64,000 nucleotides of DNA from Mariniblastus fucicola (GCF_008087665.1 NZ_CP042912.1:3472001-3536000), one strand, 5' to 3'. Positions 55,174 to 64,000 are shown, numbered from the stretch's first letter. Made by a program: numbers and translations. The notes: a model not told the origin generated them from the sequence alone.

Positions 55174-56478
55174 ATGAAAATCAATCGCCAACTCCTTTTT
55201 CTGATTGCCGCCCTTCTATTCTCGGTGTGCCAATCCGCATCTGCCCAGCAGCCCAACGTGGTCTTTATCCTCAGCGATGACCAAAGCTGGACCGACTATA
55301 CCTTCATGGATCATCCACACATTGCAACGCCGAACATTGATCGTCTTGCCCAAGCAGGTGTTCTTTACGAACGCGGTTACGTAACGGCGCCGCTTTGCCG
55401 CCCGTCTCTGGCCAGCATCGTTACGGGCCTCTATCCACATCAAACCCGAATCCGCGGCAACGATCCACTGCTACCGAAGGGGACTAACCGTCACGACAAA
55501 GAATTCAAGCCACTGTCGCTCAAGATGCGAAATCGCATGACGGCTCCAATGCTCAAGCATCCGTCGTTCGTCAAAATCCTCAAAGACAACGGCTACGCCA
55601 CGCTGCAAACCGGCAAGTGGTGGGAAGGCGACCCGAAAGACCATGGCTTCACCGACGCGATGACTCATGGAAACCACATGCGAGGCGGGCGACACGGCGA
55701 TAAAGGCTTGGCGATCGGTCGCACAACGATGAAGCCACTCTATGACTTCGTCGACAAAGCCAAAGCCGACGAACAACCGTTCTTTATCTGGTATGGCGTT
55801 TTCCTGCCACACGCTCCGCATAACGCACCGGATCGGCTCTACAACAAGTACAAAGACATTGCTCCGAACGAACCGACGGCTCGATATTGGGCGAATGTCG
55901 AATGGTTGGACGAAGGTTGCGGCCAGATCATTGAGCACTTGAAAAAGAACGGCCAGTACGAGAACACGATCTTTGTCTACACATGCGACAACGGCTGGGT
56001 GCAAGATCCCGATAAGAAAAACCGCAGCATCCGTTCGAAGCGTCAGCCCGTCGAAGCCGGAATTCGCACGCCGATCTTCATCACGCAAGAAGGGAAGATT
56101 CAGCCAGTTCGCGATGCGGAAACTCTTGCCAGCAACATCGATATCGCGACCACGATCCTGAAGGTTTGCGGCATTGAAGCGCCCAAGGAAATGGTTGGGA
56201 TGGACTTGCGCGAACCGGAACAACTGAAGAAGAGAAATCGAGTCTTCGTTGACGTTTACGAACACGACAGCGATCTGGATCAGCTTGATGATCTCGACAG
56301 TGGCCTGATGGCGCGAGTCGTGATCGACGGCTGGGATAAGCTTACGGTCAGCCCAAAGAAGAAAGAGCTGTTTGATTTAAAAACGGATCCCGACGACCGA
56401 AAGGATCTGGCTGACGACAACAAAGAGAAAGTTGCCGAACTTTCAAAGCTACTTGACCAATGGGTTGAAGGCGGGTGA
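55174..56478 (+). CDS. Sulfatase (type I, formylglycine-dependent)
   Basis: Secreted arylsulfatase-type enzyme. Signal peptide MKINRQLLFLIAALLFSVCQSASAQ; first metal-binding stretch NVVFILSDDQSW; active-site motif APLCRPSLASIVTG with Cys75 in the CxPSx position, where Leu replaces the usual Arg; HAPHNAPDRL and IFVYTCDNGWVQDPD for metal and sulfate binding. 434 residues. Chosen start ATG at 55174; the frame is open to 54982 through palindromes with no signal peptide. Maturation would require a formylglycine-generating enzyme or anSME not present here. Probably removes sulfate from the polysaccharide (inference). Confidence 0.9.
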   Translation: MKINRQLLFLIAALLFSVCQSASAQQPNVVFILSDDQSWTDYTFMDHPHIATPNIDRLAQAGVLYERGYVTAPLCRPSLASIVTGLYPHQTRIRGNDPLLPKGTNRHDKEFKPLSLKMRNRMTAPMLKHPSFVKILKDNGYATLQTGKWWEGDPKDHGFTDAMTHGNHMRGGRHGDKGLAIGRTTMKPLYDFVDKAKADEQPFFIWYGVFLPHAPHNAPDRLYNKYKDIAPNEPTARYWANVEWLDEGCGQIIEHLKKNGQYENTIFVYTCDNGWVQDPDKKNRSIRSKRQPVEAGIRTPIFITQEGKIQPVRDAETLASNIDIATTILKVCGIEAPKEMVGMDLREPEQLKKRNRVFVDVYEHDSDLDQLDDLDSGLMARVVIDGWDKLTVSPKKKELFDLKTDPDDRKDLADDNKEKVAELSKLLDQWVEGG

Positions 56479-56483
56479 ACCCA

Positions 56484-56605
56484 ATACAAGCCCGAAGCGC
56501 AAGCGAGTGGTTCGTCCGCGCATCAAGCACAACATATTGCTCGCCACATCCAATCAACCGGCTCTACGCGCAGTCAAACCACTCGCTCGCGCTTCGGGCT
56601 CGTAT
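56484..56605. repeat. Palindromic repeat element, copy 3
   Basis: 122 bp, ends 56484-56512 and 56577-56605, inverted with a few mismatches. Related to copies 1 and 2. It sits between the second sulfatase and the Tat-exported toroid gene, here outside both coding regions. Confidence 0.82.
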
Positions 56606-56669
56606 TCCACCAACGAACTAATTCCTCTCAATAGCACTACTACAAACCACACGAAAACAGGCCCCTATC

Positions 56670-58604
56670 ATGGATCGCAGAAACTTCATCGGCTCACTCG
56701 CAACCGGCAGCGCGGGAATCGCTCTCTCAACCAACTTGCTCTTGAACTACCGCTCCATCGAAGACACCGCCAAAGGCACGTACTTCGACACGCTAACCAA
56801 AAGTCTACTCGTCGATTGGTGCGACGGCATGATTCGCCGCCAGATCAACGAACCGGACAACCCAAAACTTCACGGCGCCCTCGCTTGCCCGGCTTGCGAT
56901 CACATCCACGGACGTTGCTCCGACGCACTGTATCCGTTTCTGCATCTGGCAAACGTCACGGGTGACGCGAAATACACAACTGCTGCGATTGACGTTTACA
57001 ACTGGGCTGAGCACAACGTCAAGAACGACGATGGCAGTTGGCGAAACGACATCAGGCCCAAAGCCTGGCGTGGCACCACGATCTTTGGCGCCATCGCACT
57101 GGCCGAAGCACTGCACTATCACGGAAAAGTCCTCGACGAAAAGACTCGTGCCGCATGGACGGCGCGTTTGGACGAAGCCGCCGGTGGCTACCTTTATCGT
57201 GACTTCAAAAAGATCGACTTCACGAACTTGAACTACGGCATGACGGGCGTCTACGGTTTCCACCTGTTCGGAACGCTGCTGAAGAAGCAGAAGTATCTCG
57301 ATCGCAGCCAACAGTTCGCAAAACGTGTCAAAGAATTCTTCACCGAACCGAACACGCTGCTGTGGGGCGAAGGCAAGCCAAACAACAATCGCAGCGGACG
57401 TGGTCTGTTGCCTGTTGATCTTGGCTACAACGTTGAAGAGTCGCTCAATGGCGTTGTGCTGTATGCTCTGGAAGTCAACGACACTGAAATGCTGGATATG
57501 GTAACCAAGTCGCTCAGCGGTCACCTTGAGTTCATGTTGCCCGACGGAGCTTGGGACAATAGTTGGGGCACGCGTTCTCAAAAGTGGAGTTACTGGGGAA
57601 GCCGCACATCCGATGGATGCCAACCGGGATTCAGTTTGATGGCCGATCGTAATCCAGCCTTTGGCACCGCAGCGATCAAGAACGCGGAACTGTTGAAGCG
57701 TTGTACTGCCGACGGATTGATCCACGGCGGGCCGCACTACGTTTCGCACGGGGTCAATCCTTGCATTCACCACACCTTTGCACACGCGAAAGTGATGGCG
57801 TTGGTGCAAGACAAAATGCACGCAATGCCGAAGTTCGACGGATCGGCTCCTTTGCCACGTGCGACTGCGAAAGGCGTCAAGCATTTTCCGGAACTTGATG
57901 TTTGGTTGGTCGCCAAAGGGCCGTGGCGTTCGACAGTGTCGGCCTATGATTCGATCTACAAAACGAAACGAGCCGACCATTTGCAGCAACCGACTGGCGG
58001 ATCGATGGCGGTGCTGTATCACGACAAAGTCGGCACGCTGCTAGCCGGCAGTATGGCTCGCTACATCATGGTCGAGCCTCTCAATATGCAGCCACAACCA
58101 GACGAGGACTTTCCGTTGACGCCTCGCATTGAGACCCGAAACGACGACGCGTGGTTTACGAACCTTTACGACTTGAAAGCCGATGTCAAATTCACGGACG
58201 ACGGAAACAAGGTCAGTTTTGACATCGCGACAACGATTCAGGATGAAGATCGCAATCCGGTAGAGAGCGGTCCTTCGAGCTATAAGCTTCAATACGCGTT
58301 TGAAGACGGCAAAGTCACCGTCGCAGCAAATTGTACCGAAGAGAAAGCCGATCCAGACGCGATGCTGGTGATTCCAATCCTGTCACCAACCGGAGAGAAG
58401 GTCACTCAGGTTTCCAAGACACGAATTGAAATCGTCAAGCCTGAAGGCACGGTCGTCGTTGAATCCAATGCTCCTCTGACGATCAAAGAAACCGCGAAAG
58501 GTCGCGTCTTTAACATGGTCCCAGGCGCGGAGGCGGTTCCGATCATGATGGCAATACCTGGTGAGACTGGCGTGGAAGCGTTTTGCACAATTGCCGTTTC
58601 CTAA
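56670..58604 (+). CDS. Tat-exported helical-toroid protein, possible polysaccharide lyase or hydrolase
   Basis: 644 residues with a Tat-type signal (MDRRNFIGSLATGSAGIALS). I do not recognise a named family with certainty. Residues about 40-370 are helix-rich with repeated aromatic/His motifs (KLHGALACPACDHIHGRCSDALYPFLHLA, YGMTGVYGFHLFGTLL, GAWDNSWGTRSQKWSYWGSRTSDG), like an (alpha/alpha) toroid of lyases or glycosidases. Residues about 400-640 are beta-rich (sandwich). Conserved His, Tyr, Asn and Trp residues suggest an active enzyme; two CxxC or CxxH pairs near residue 75 might bind metal. It lies between two rhamnose/sulfate genes, so action on the same polysaccharide is plausible. The start ATG is at 56670. 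Confidence 0.82.
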   Translation: MDRRNFIGSLATGSAGIALSTNLLLNYRSIEDTAKGTYFDTLTKSLLVDWCDGMIRRQINEPDNPKLHGALACPACDHIHGRCSDALYPFLHLANVTGDAKYTTAAIDVYNWAEHNVKNDDGSWRNDIRPKAWRGTTIFGAIALAEALHYHGKVLDEKTRAAWTARLDEAAGGYLYRDFKKIDFTNLNYGMTGVYGFHLFGTLLKKQKYLDRSQQFAKRVKEFFTEPNTLLWGEGKPNNNRSGRGLLPVDLGYNVEESLNGVVLYALEVNDTEMLDMVTKSLSGHLEFMLPDGAWDNSWGTRSQKWSYWGSRTSDGCQPGFSLMADRNPAFGTAAIKNAELLKRCTADGLIHGGPHYVSHGVNPCIHHTFAHAKVMALVQDKMHAMPKFDGSAPLPRATAKGVKHFPELDVWLVAKGPWRSTVSAYDSIYKTKRADHLQQPTGGSMAVLYHDKVGTLLAGSMARYIMVEPLNMQPQPDEDFPLTPRIETRNDDAWFTNLYDLKADVKFTDDGNKVSFDIATTIQDEDRNPVESGPSSYKLQYAFEDGKVTVAANCTEEKADPDAMLVIPILSPTGEKVTQVSKTRIEIVKPEGTVVVESNAPLTIKETAKGRVFNMVPGAEAVPIMMAIPGETGVEAFCTIAVS

Positions 58605-58726
58605 ATCCGATTCGAACTGAAAGGAATTCGCACAGCATCTCTTTCAAGTGGAAAGCTGGGCTTCTGGCTAAAGCCAGTACTATAAACTTCGCACTCACAT
58701 TCAATAACGCTTTAGAGCTTACTTCC

Positions 58727-59041
58727 ATGCAACGAATTGCATTCAAGATGAAACTCAAACCAGGCAACACCGAAGAGTACGTGCGGCGGCATGATGAAAT
58801 CTGGCCGGAGCTAAAACAGCTTTTGAAAGACGCTGGCATCAGCGAGTATTCCATCTTTCTGGACGCTGAAACGGACACATTGTTCGCGTTTCAAAAAGTT
58901 TCTGGCGACGGTGGGTCGCAGAACTTGAAAGAGAATCCCATCGTGCAAAAGTGGTGGAACTACATGGCCGATCTTATGGAAACCAATGCTGACAATTCGC
59001 CTGTGTCGGTACCGCTTCAAGAAGTCTTCTACATGGCTTAG
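58727..59041 (+). CDS. rhaM: L-rhamnose mutarotase
   Basis: Small enzyme interconverting alpha and beta anomers of L-rhamnose before isomerisation. RhaM features: MQRIAFKMKLKPGNTEEYVRRHDEIWPEL with the conserved His near residue 22, ISEYSIFLDAETDTLFAFQKV and NPIVQKWWNYMADLME. 104 residues is normal. The ATG at 58727 is the family-like start; the frame extends back to 58583. With rhaB it supports L-rhamnose use. Confidence 0.95.
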   Translation: MQRIAFKMKLKPGNTEEYVRRHDEIWPELKQLLKDAGISEYSIFLDAETDTLFAFQKVSGDGGSQNLKENPIVQKWWNYMADLMETNADNSPVSVPLQEVFYMA

Positions 59042-59091
59042 ATGAAAACAAATCAACTCTGCGCTGGCCCAAGTTCAAAACATCTCGCACC

Positions 59092-60006
59092 ATGAACCAC
59101 ATTGTTCCCAACTCTTTGGCCACGCCTTGGATCGCATGTTTCGTATTATTCATTGCCATCGGCCAACCGTCGGTTGCCCAAGATGTTTGGCAGCAGCACG
59201 TTGGCAAGGCAGGCGAGAGTGGTTGGCGATGTCATGTCATCCAGCCCGATCCGAATGACCACGGCCCTGACGGAATCAACTTTCATGATTGGAACAACGA
59301 TGGATTCGTCGATGTGCTGGTCAATTACGAAGAAGGAAAATTCAGCCGGTTGTTCTTCAATCTCGGTGTAAAGAAATGTCACAGCACCTGGTCGGACTGG
59401 ATCGAGTTCCAACATGGACCATGTGAAGACTCCGGCATCGGAGACCTGGACAACGATGGCGACATCGACTACGTCGCCAACGGGGGCTGGATTTTCTTTA
59501 ATCCGGGCGGTGAAAGTGTTCGCGACGCCAAAAAATGGGTACGGATGAACCTGTTTGACAAAGAGCAAAGAGTTCCATTGGTAACCGACGTCGACGGAGA
59601 TGGACTGAACGATCTGGTTGTTGGAGCTCAATTGTGGTTCAAGCAACCGTCGGACGACAAGCATCAGGCAAAGAACTGGAAACGATATAAACTCGGTGAA
59701 TCCAAATGGCCAATGAACTGCATCCGCCGCGACGTTGATGCTGATGGAGACATCGACTTCATCGTGGCCGACCGCCGATCAGAAATCTTTTGGCTAGAGA
59801 ATCCCGGGAAGGCGAAGTTGTACAAGCCGTGGCCGCGAAAGATGCTTCATCCGCACAAGAGCATGTTCATCGCTGTCGGCGACATCAATGGTGACTCGAT
59901 CGACGACATCGCAATCGCAGGCGGGCAAGAGGGCGAAATCAAATGGCAACGAAAACTGACTGTTCTGATTCGTAAAAACCGGTCTGGCATCCCTGCATTT
60001 GAATAA
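59092..60006 (+). CDS. Secreted FG-GAP/VCBS-repeat protein, N-terminal part
   Basis: Signal peptide (WIACFVLFIAIGQPSVAQ) followed by FG-GAP-type repeats, each with a calcium-loop D-x-D-x-D motif: DWNNDGFVDVLV, DLDNDGDIDYVANGG, DVDGDGLNDLVVGA, DVDADGDIDFIVADR and DINGDSIDDIAIAGG. This would fold as a beta-propeller binding a carbohydrate or protein. The reading frame meets an in-frame TAA at 60004-60006 and resumes immediately as 60007-60315, so the gene is broken or read through. Confidence 0.85.
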   Translation: MNHIVPNSLATPWIACFVLFIAIGQPSVAQDVWQQHVGKAGESGWRCHVIQPDPNDHGPDGINFHDWNNDGFVDVLVNYEEGKFSRLFFNLGVKKCHSTWSDWIEFQHGPCEDSGIGDLDNDGDIDYVANGGWIFFNPGGESVRDAKKWVRMNLFDKEQRVPLVTDVDGDGLNDLVVGAQLWFKQPSDDKHQAKNWKRYKLGESKWPMNCIRRDVDADGDIDFIVADRRSEIFWLENPGKAKLYKPWPRKMLHPHKSMFIAVGDINGDSIDDIAIAGGQEGEIKWQRKLTVLIRKNRSGIPAFE

Positions 60007-60315
60007 GTGCTCATAAAGCAACCTTGTGGCAACTTTCCCAAGGGAGTCGCAATACTGGATCTGGACGGTGATTCGAAAAATGAAGTAGTCGTGATTCCCA
60101 AGAAGGGAGATTTGTGGCAGGCTTCGTTCGACGGCGACGCATCCAAGTCAGAGAATTGGTCAGCCACGCCAATTAAAGTTCCCGGAGCGATGACGCGAAT
60201 GAAAATGGACAACGTCTACCTTGTCGACATCGATGGTGATGGCGATCAGGATATCGCAACGACGGAAGAGAACGGCGGCTGGGGCGTTATCTGGTTTGAG
60301 AATCCAAGCAAGTAA
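60007..60315 (+). pseudogene. C-terminal part of the FG-GAP protein behind an in-frame stop
   Basis: Same frame as the preceding part: DLDGDSKNEVVVIPKKG and DIDGDGDQDIATTEENGG are two more FG-GAP repeats. Only one codon (TAA at 60004-60006) interrupts the protein. A separate start would be the GTG at 60007, but there is no ribosome site or signal peptide. Most simply one nonsense mutation split a 407-codon gene. Confidence 0.7.
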
Positions 60316-60346
60316 TATCCTTAAACGTGCTGAACATCAGCATCGC

Positions 60347-63300
60347 CTACTCAAAATCGAGTGTTTGACGGTAGTTGGTGCGGAACTTCAAAAGATCGAA
60401 CACGTTGATCGTGTCGTCACCATTTGAATCGAAGTCAGCGAGGTAACCGGCATCGCCAAGGCTCTTTCGATACGACGTTCTGAACCCAAGTAGATCAAAC
60501 ACGTTCACCGTTCGATTTCCGTCGTAGTCTCCGAAGAGTCGGAAGAAGTTGTCGGTTGCTACATCGCCAAAGGTAACTGAATCGGAGTCGTCACCATCTG
60601 AATTCGTGTCGATACCGTGTCCGGTGTTTGAAAACACTTTCCCGGCGACGATGTCCAATTGATAATTGCCATCAACCAATGATCCGAATTCGACGAATTC
60701 GCTAGAGAACGTTAGGTCCACGATTTGATTGTTGGATCCAGAGCGGAACTGATGGCTCACGTTGACCACGCCGCCATCGGATCCACGCTTGGTCACCACG
60801 AAGGCGCCGGAGTCAATCGTGACAGGTCCGTCAAAAGAGACGGCGACGGTCGTGATTCGTGACCTTGAATTGCTTGAGCCAATCTCGATATCCGATTTGG
60901 AAAATTCAACCAGATTGTTAACGTCCAGTTGGACTTCTTTTTCAAACTTCAAACCGGCAGAATCCGTGGCCTCAAGTCGAACTGAGTATTGAGATTGAGT
61001 CTCGTAGTCCAGGATTTCGCCTTGCTTGAGCATCAACTGATCGTCAACGATGACGAATCGGCTGTTGTCGTCATCTCCGGTGCCGGCAACCAAATCGAAC
61101 GAGTGCGTGTCGCCGGAGTCATTGTCGGTCGCGAACAGCGTGGCGAACAACCTGTCGGCTGAATCGGTGCTGAGATTTTCGTTGATGTTGGTCGACGAAA
61201 GTGTGATGTCCGTTGGGGCAGATTGAGCTGCTTTAAATTCAAACCAGTTGATGTTGAAATTCCCGCCAACCATTTCCAGGCGGAACACCTGATCCGCTCC
61301 ATCAAACGCGATCATGCTCACGTCTTCGACAGTCAAGGTTTGCCAGTTGTTCCAGCCACCAGTTGATTCGACCGCGAACGTTTCAAGCACGGTAAAGTTG
61401 GTGCCATCGCGAACAACCAGCCTCAAATCGCCAGGGTCTGCATGGTTGGAGGCAACGCGAACCGAGATATCGTAAGCACCGCCTTCGACATCCACGGTGT
61501 ATTCCAGCCATTCACCACCGCGAGCCCAACCGACGCTGAAACCGGGTTCGCCTTCATCGCTGTTGGCACCGATGTCGACGTTTTGGTCGGAACGATAGTC
61601 AGTGCCTGTGTTTCCGACCGTCGTATCGGAATAGCCAACGCCTTCTCCGCCGCCGTTGTAATATTCGGCTTCGATGCGAGTATTACCGTCGACAACAATT
61701 GGCCGGTCGATGGCGACATTGACAATGCCACCGTTTTCATCGACCTCTGCAATCGCCAGATAACTTTGGCCATCGACCGTAACGGTGACTTGCTGTCGAC
61801 CATCGAACGCCATCGTGCGGTAGGAACCATCAGCGCGGCTGGAACCACGCGTGTTCGTTTGCCATTCGCGGTGGACTTGATCGACGTAGACTTCCCCGTT
61901 GGGCTTGGCTTCCCAGTCGGAAGTGTACCAATGGCCTCCGACATCATGCCGCCAGTGTGCCAGCTGGTAAAAGCCGTAGCTGATGATGAATTCAGTGGCT
62001 GGATTGGCAAACACATTCAGGAAGTAGTCTTCTGACCAGTCGGCCTGAGTTTGCAAGTCGGTACCGGTGGCGTTGATGTCGAACTCAGTCATGCCCAGCG
62101 GCAAACCCAGCGCCGCAAACTCATCCAAGTGTGCATTGAATTGAGTCGGCGTAGGAGCGTCTGCCAAACCAAAGTGATTCATGAACCCGACGGCCTCGAC
62201 AGGATTGCCGTTATCCAGCAGCTCCTGAATCAGGTTGTAGTATTCCGTTCGCCGTTCGTGATCGACAAACTCAATCGTCTGCCCTTTGTTGATCATCTGC
62301 AGCGTGTCGGGATGTGAGTTTGCTTTTGCTGCGTCGAAGATTTCACCGATCGGATCTGCCAGTGACCCGCCGTCGCGAAGAATGTTCCAGATTTCCTTGA
62401 GCAATACCGGATGGTTGACGGTGTCCCAATGAGCCACCTGTGGACGATCCGTGCCGGCAATCTCGTTCCCCAGTTCCGAGGCAATGTCAGCGACATGTGC
62501 AAGCTGTTCGGTTCGAAGGTATTCTCTGGCCGCCGCTTGGCTTACGTCATTCTGCAAACGCGCGTACTCGTTGCGAACCGCAGAAGGAACAAACGACAGT
62601 TGGCCCCACGTTAGATGATGGCCGTGAAGCGAATCGACGTTGTCATTGACCCAATCCACTGTGTCAATTCCACGATCGCGGTTCTGATCCCAGGGCACCC
62701 AGCGAATTCCGTTGGCGATCGTGATCGTGTTGAACAGCCGCGAAGCGATCGCTGCGTGGCGCTGCGAAGCCGGATCTGATGCTTGGCCGCCACCGATGTC
62801 GCTGATGAATTCGGTTTTCAAAATGTTGCCGAAGCCGTAAGCATGTTCGAGCTGATTGACTTCGACGACGGCGCCTGCAATGGGAGCTCCGGCAAGGTTC
62901 GTGACGTTGACCGTTAGCGGATGTCGACGATTTTCCAGCACGCTCTGCTGAGCTTCCCAACGCCAATCGCTGTCGGCTTCACGTTCGGCGTAAGACAGGT
63001 AGCTCTGCGGTAGATGCTGCGTCAGGTCTGGGGCTGCGCCGTGATTCCAGATTTGCACGCCGCCGATCTCAAGCGTTCCCACGCTGCGGCCGAACAGTGC
63101 TTCGAGGCGAAGTTCTCCTGGCTGTGATGCCTGTCGAGCCGTCACCACGAATTGATGCTTGGTCCAAGTATTGGTTGCTTGGAAATTCTCTTTCAACAGG
63201 TTTCGATTGACGGCAGGAGACTGTTCGACCTGGAGTCGCACGTCGAAGGGAGCATCATCTGTTCGTAACCACGCTTCAACGGTCAGGATCGAGTTCTCTT

Positions 63301-64000
63301 CGACGGCATGGTCCGTGTACCAGCCGGCTCGGATTTGCGAAAGGAAAGAAGCGGATGTGTGCACGTCCACGATTAAGGCATTGTCAAACGGCACCTGTTC
63401 GGCTGCCGTCGTTGCGCGATCGGTAAAGGTTGCGTAGGTGCCTTGCCCGGACTTGATATCAGTGTCGGCGACCGTTCCAGCGTCGAGGGGCAGGGCAGCG
63501 GCAGCATTTTCTAGGCTGCTAACAAAACGTTTTACCTGAAAGTTGGCGATTTCAACTTTGGCGACCCGTTCGCCGAGGAACATTTCGACTCGCGAGGCGG
63601 CACTTGAAATCGAATCGCCGAGCGTGATCGGAATCTGGGCTCGCTGCCAAAAGCCTTTGGCGGTTACTTCGGTCCTACCAACGTCTGCGAAAGGCGAAGT
63701 CGTACGCACGTTGAATGTAAGCGGGCTCCACAAAGTCCCCAGCCGCCGGTAGTAGAACTCGGCATACAACGTTTCGGATTCGTCAATGTTCTGATCAATA
63801 TTCCAGCGAGCCCAAACGGAAGTGTCGTTGGGAGGCGTGGTCGTTGTGTCGACTACCAAAACGGTTCCGTTGATCGTGCCTCCGTTTTCGCCGTTGGCGG
63901 TGCGATTTGAAAACGTCGCGTAATTCGTTCCGTTGATCGAAGCGACGTTGGCAAGGTCCAGCGGATCTTCACCGATGATTGAGTTGCCTTCGGGAACAAG
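60347..64000 (-). CDS. GH10 xylanase-like protein with CBM6, cadherin and dockerin domains (partial)
   Basis: Large secreted plant/algal-polysaccharide protein; the frame stays open to the window edge, so its N-terminus is missing. From the visible end: repeated CBM4/9-like sandwich modules (ATFSNRTANG and ATFTDRATTA motifs), then a GH10 domain with HGHHLTWGQLSF, WDTVNHPV and TEFDI (nucleophile Glu codon at 62084-62086), a CBM6 (RIEAEYYNGGGEGVGYSD, WARGGEWLEYTV), a cadherin-like repeat (about 60910-61210) and two dockerin-type repeats (DYDGNRTVNVFDLLGFR, DFDSNGDDTINVFDLLKFR). The acid/base Glu expected in WDxVNE is His (codon 62411-62413). 1,170 residues are visible from 63859 on. Confidence 0.9.
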   Translation of the reverse strand, partial: LVPEGNSIIGEDPLDLANVASINGTNYATFSNRTANGENGGTINGTVLVVDTTTTPPNDTSVWARWNIDQNIDESETLYAEFYYRRLGTLWSPLTFNVRTTSPFADVGRTEVTAKGFWQRAQIPITLGDSISSAASRVEMFLGERVAKVEIANFQVKRFVSSLENAAAALPLDAGTVADTDIKSGQGTYATFTDRATTAAEQVPFDNALIVDVHTSASFLSQIRAGWYTDHAVEENSILTVEAWLRTDDAPFDVRLQVEQSPAVNRNLLKENFQATNTWTKHQFVVTARQASQPGELRLEALFGRSVGTLEIGGVQIWNHGAAPDLTQHLPQSYLSYAEREADSDWRWEAQQSVLENRRHPLTVNVTNLAGAPIAGAVVEVNQLEHAYGFGNILKTEFISDIGGGQASDPASQRHAAIASRLFNTITIANGIRWVPWDQNRDRGIDTVDWVNDNVDSLHGHHLTWGQLSFVPSAVRNEYARLQNDVSQAAAREYLRTEQLAHVADIASELGNEIAGTDRPQVAHWDTVNHPVLLKEIWNILRDGGSLADPIGEIFDAAKANSHPDTLQMINKGQTIEFVDHERRTEYYNLIQELLDNGNPVEAVGFMNHFGLADAPTPTQFNAHLDEFAALGLPLGMTEFDINATGTDLQTQADWSEDYFLNVFANPATEFIISYGFYQLAHWRHDVGGHWYTSDWEAKPNGEVYVDQVHREWQTNTRGSSRADGSYRTMAFDGRQQVTVTVDGQSYLAIAEVDENGGIVNVAIDRPIVVDGNTRIEAEYYNGGGEGVGYSDTTVGNTGTDYRSDQNVDIGANSDEGEPGFSVGWARGGEWLEYTVDVEGGAYDISVRVASNHADPGDLRLVVRDGTNFTVLETFAVESTGGWNNWQTLTVEDVSMIAFDGADQVFRLEMVGGNFNINWFEFKAAQSAPTDITLSSTNINENLSTDSADRLFATLFATDNDSGDTHSFDLVAGTGDDDNSRFVIVDDQLMLKQGEILDYETQSQYSVRLEATDSAGLKFEKEVQLDVNNLVEFSKSDIEIGSSNSRSRITTVAVSFDGPVTIDSGAFVVTKRGSDGGVVNVSHQFRSGSNNQIVDLTFSSEFVEFGSLVDGNYQLDIVAGKVFSNTGHGIDTNSDGDDSDSVTFGDVATDNFFRLFGDYDGNRTVNVFDLLGFRTSYRKSLGDAGYLADFDSNGDDTINVFDLLKFRTNYRQTLDFE

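Noticed and set aside
56805-58022. 405-codon minus-strand frame opposite the toroid protein
   Set aside because: Antisense shadow without domains; the plus frame has a Tat signal and coherent sequence.
60004-60006. In-frame stop in the FG-GAP gene as a selenocysteine codon
   Set aside because: The stop is TAA, not TGA, so tRNA-Sec cannot decode it.

Overview
The window reads as a chromosome segment of a marine or freshwater planctomycete (Planctomycetota, probably Pirellulales). The signs are a Ser/Thr kinase fused to WD40 repeats, a BBP7-like outer-membrane protein, an SHD1/HEAT protein, a PVC-type DUF1080/cytochrome c giant, two sulfatases, Gfo/Idh/MocA oxidoreductases, a dockerin-bearing xylanase and dispersed palindromes that are read through into protein N-termini. 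This assignment rests on gene content and family knowledge only.

Positions 1-20.9 kb are housekeeping and envelope genes: kinase, pgsA, a zinc dehydrogenase, a selenocysteine tRNA (selC), ppa, an AnmK-like protein, purE, a lipoprotein plus a Wza-like export protein, tRNA-Glu, leuA with a following oxidoreductase, rimO, trkA and the BBP7-like gene. Positions 20.9-31.3 kb are an insertion-sequence island: three 1,533-bp copies of one IS701-type element, three about 130-bp MITE-like palindromes, and between them proA, an aldo/keto reductase, eno and an integron-type integrase (intI). In all three IS copies the transposase C-terminus lies in another frame behind a G5A8 tract, and two copies sit exactly on host stop codons. 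Positions 31.3-39 kb hold a SecDF-head/beta-lactamase fusion, a tricorn-type S41 protease, a His-rich secreted protein, YbaB, a DUF167 protein and tRNA-Met, followed by a short AT-richer stretch with a serine-recombinase remnant.

Positions 40.2-64 kb form a candidate catabolic locus for a sulfated, rhamnose-containing polysaccharide: rhamnulokinase, an IS630-type element, an AraC regulator, a DUF1080-GH78 alpha-L-rhamnosidase, a DUF1080/propeller/cytochrome c protein, a Tat-exported oxidoreductase, a nucleoside-hydrolase-like/sulfatase fusion, a second sulfatase, a Tat-exported toroid protein of unknown activity, rhamnose mutarotase, an FG-GAP protein broken by one stop codon, and a GH10-CBM6-cadherin-dockerin protein cut by the window edge. 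The likely flow is desulfation and rhamnosidase cleavage outside the cytoplasm, then mutarotation and phosphorylation of L-rhamnose inside. Rhamnose isomerase and the aldolase are not in this window. Rhamnose, xylose and sulfate together recall green-algal ulvan, but that substrate is inference.
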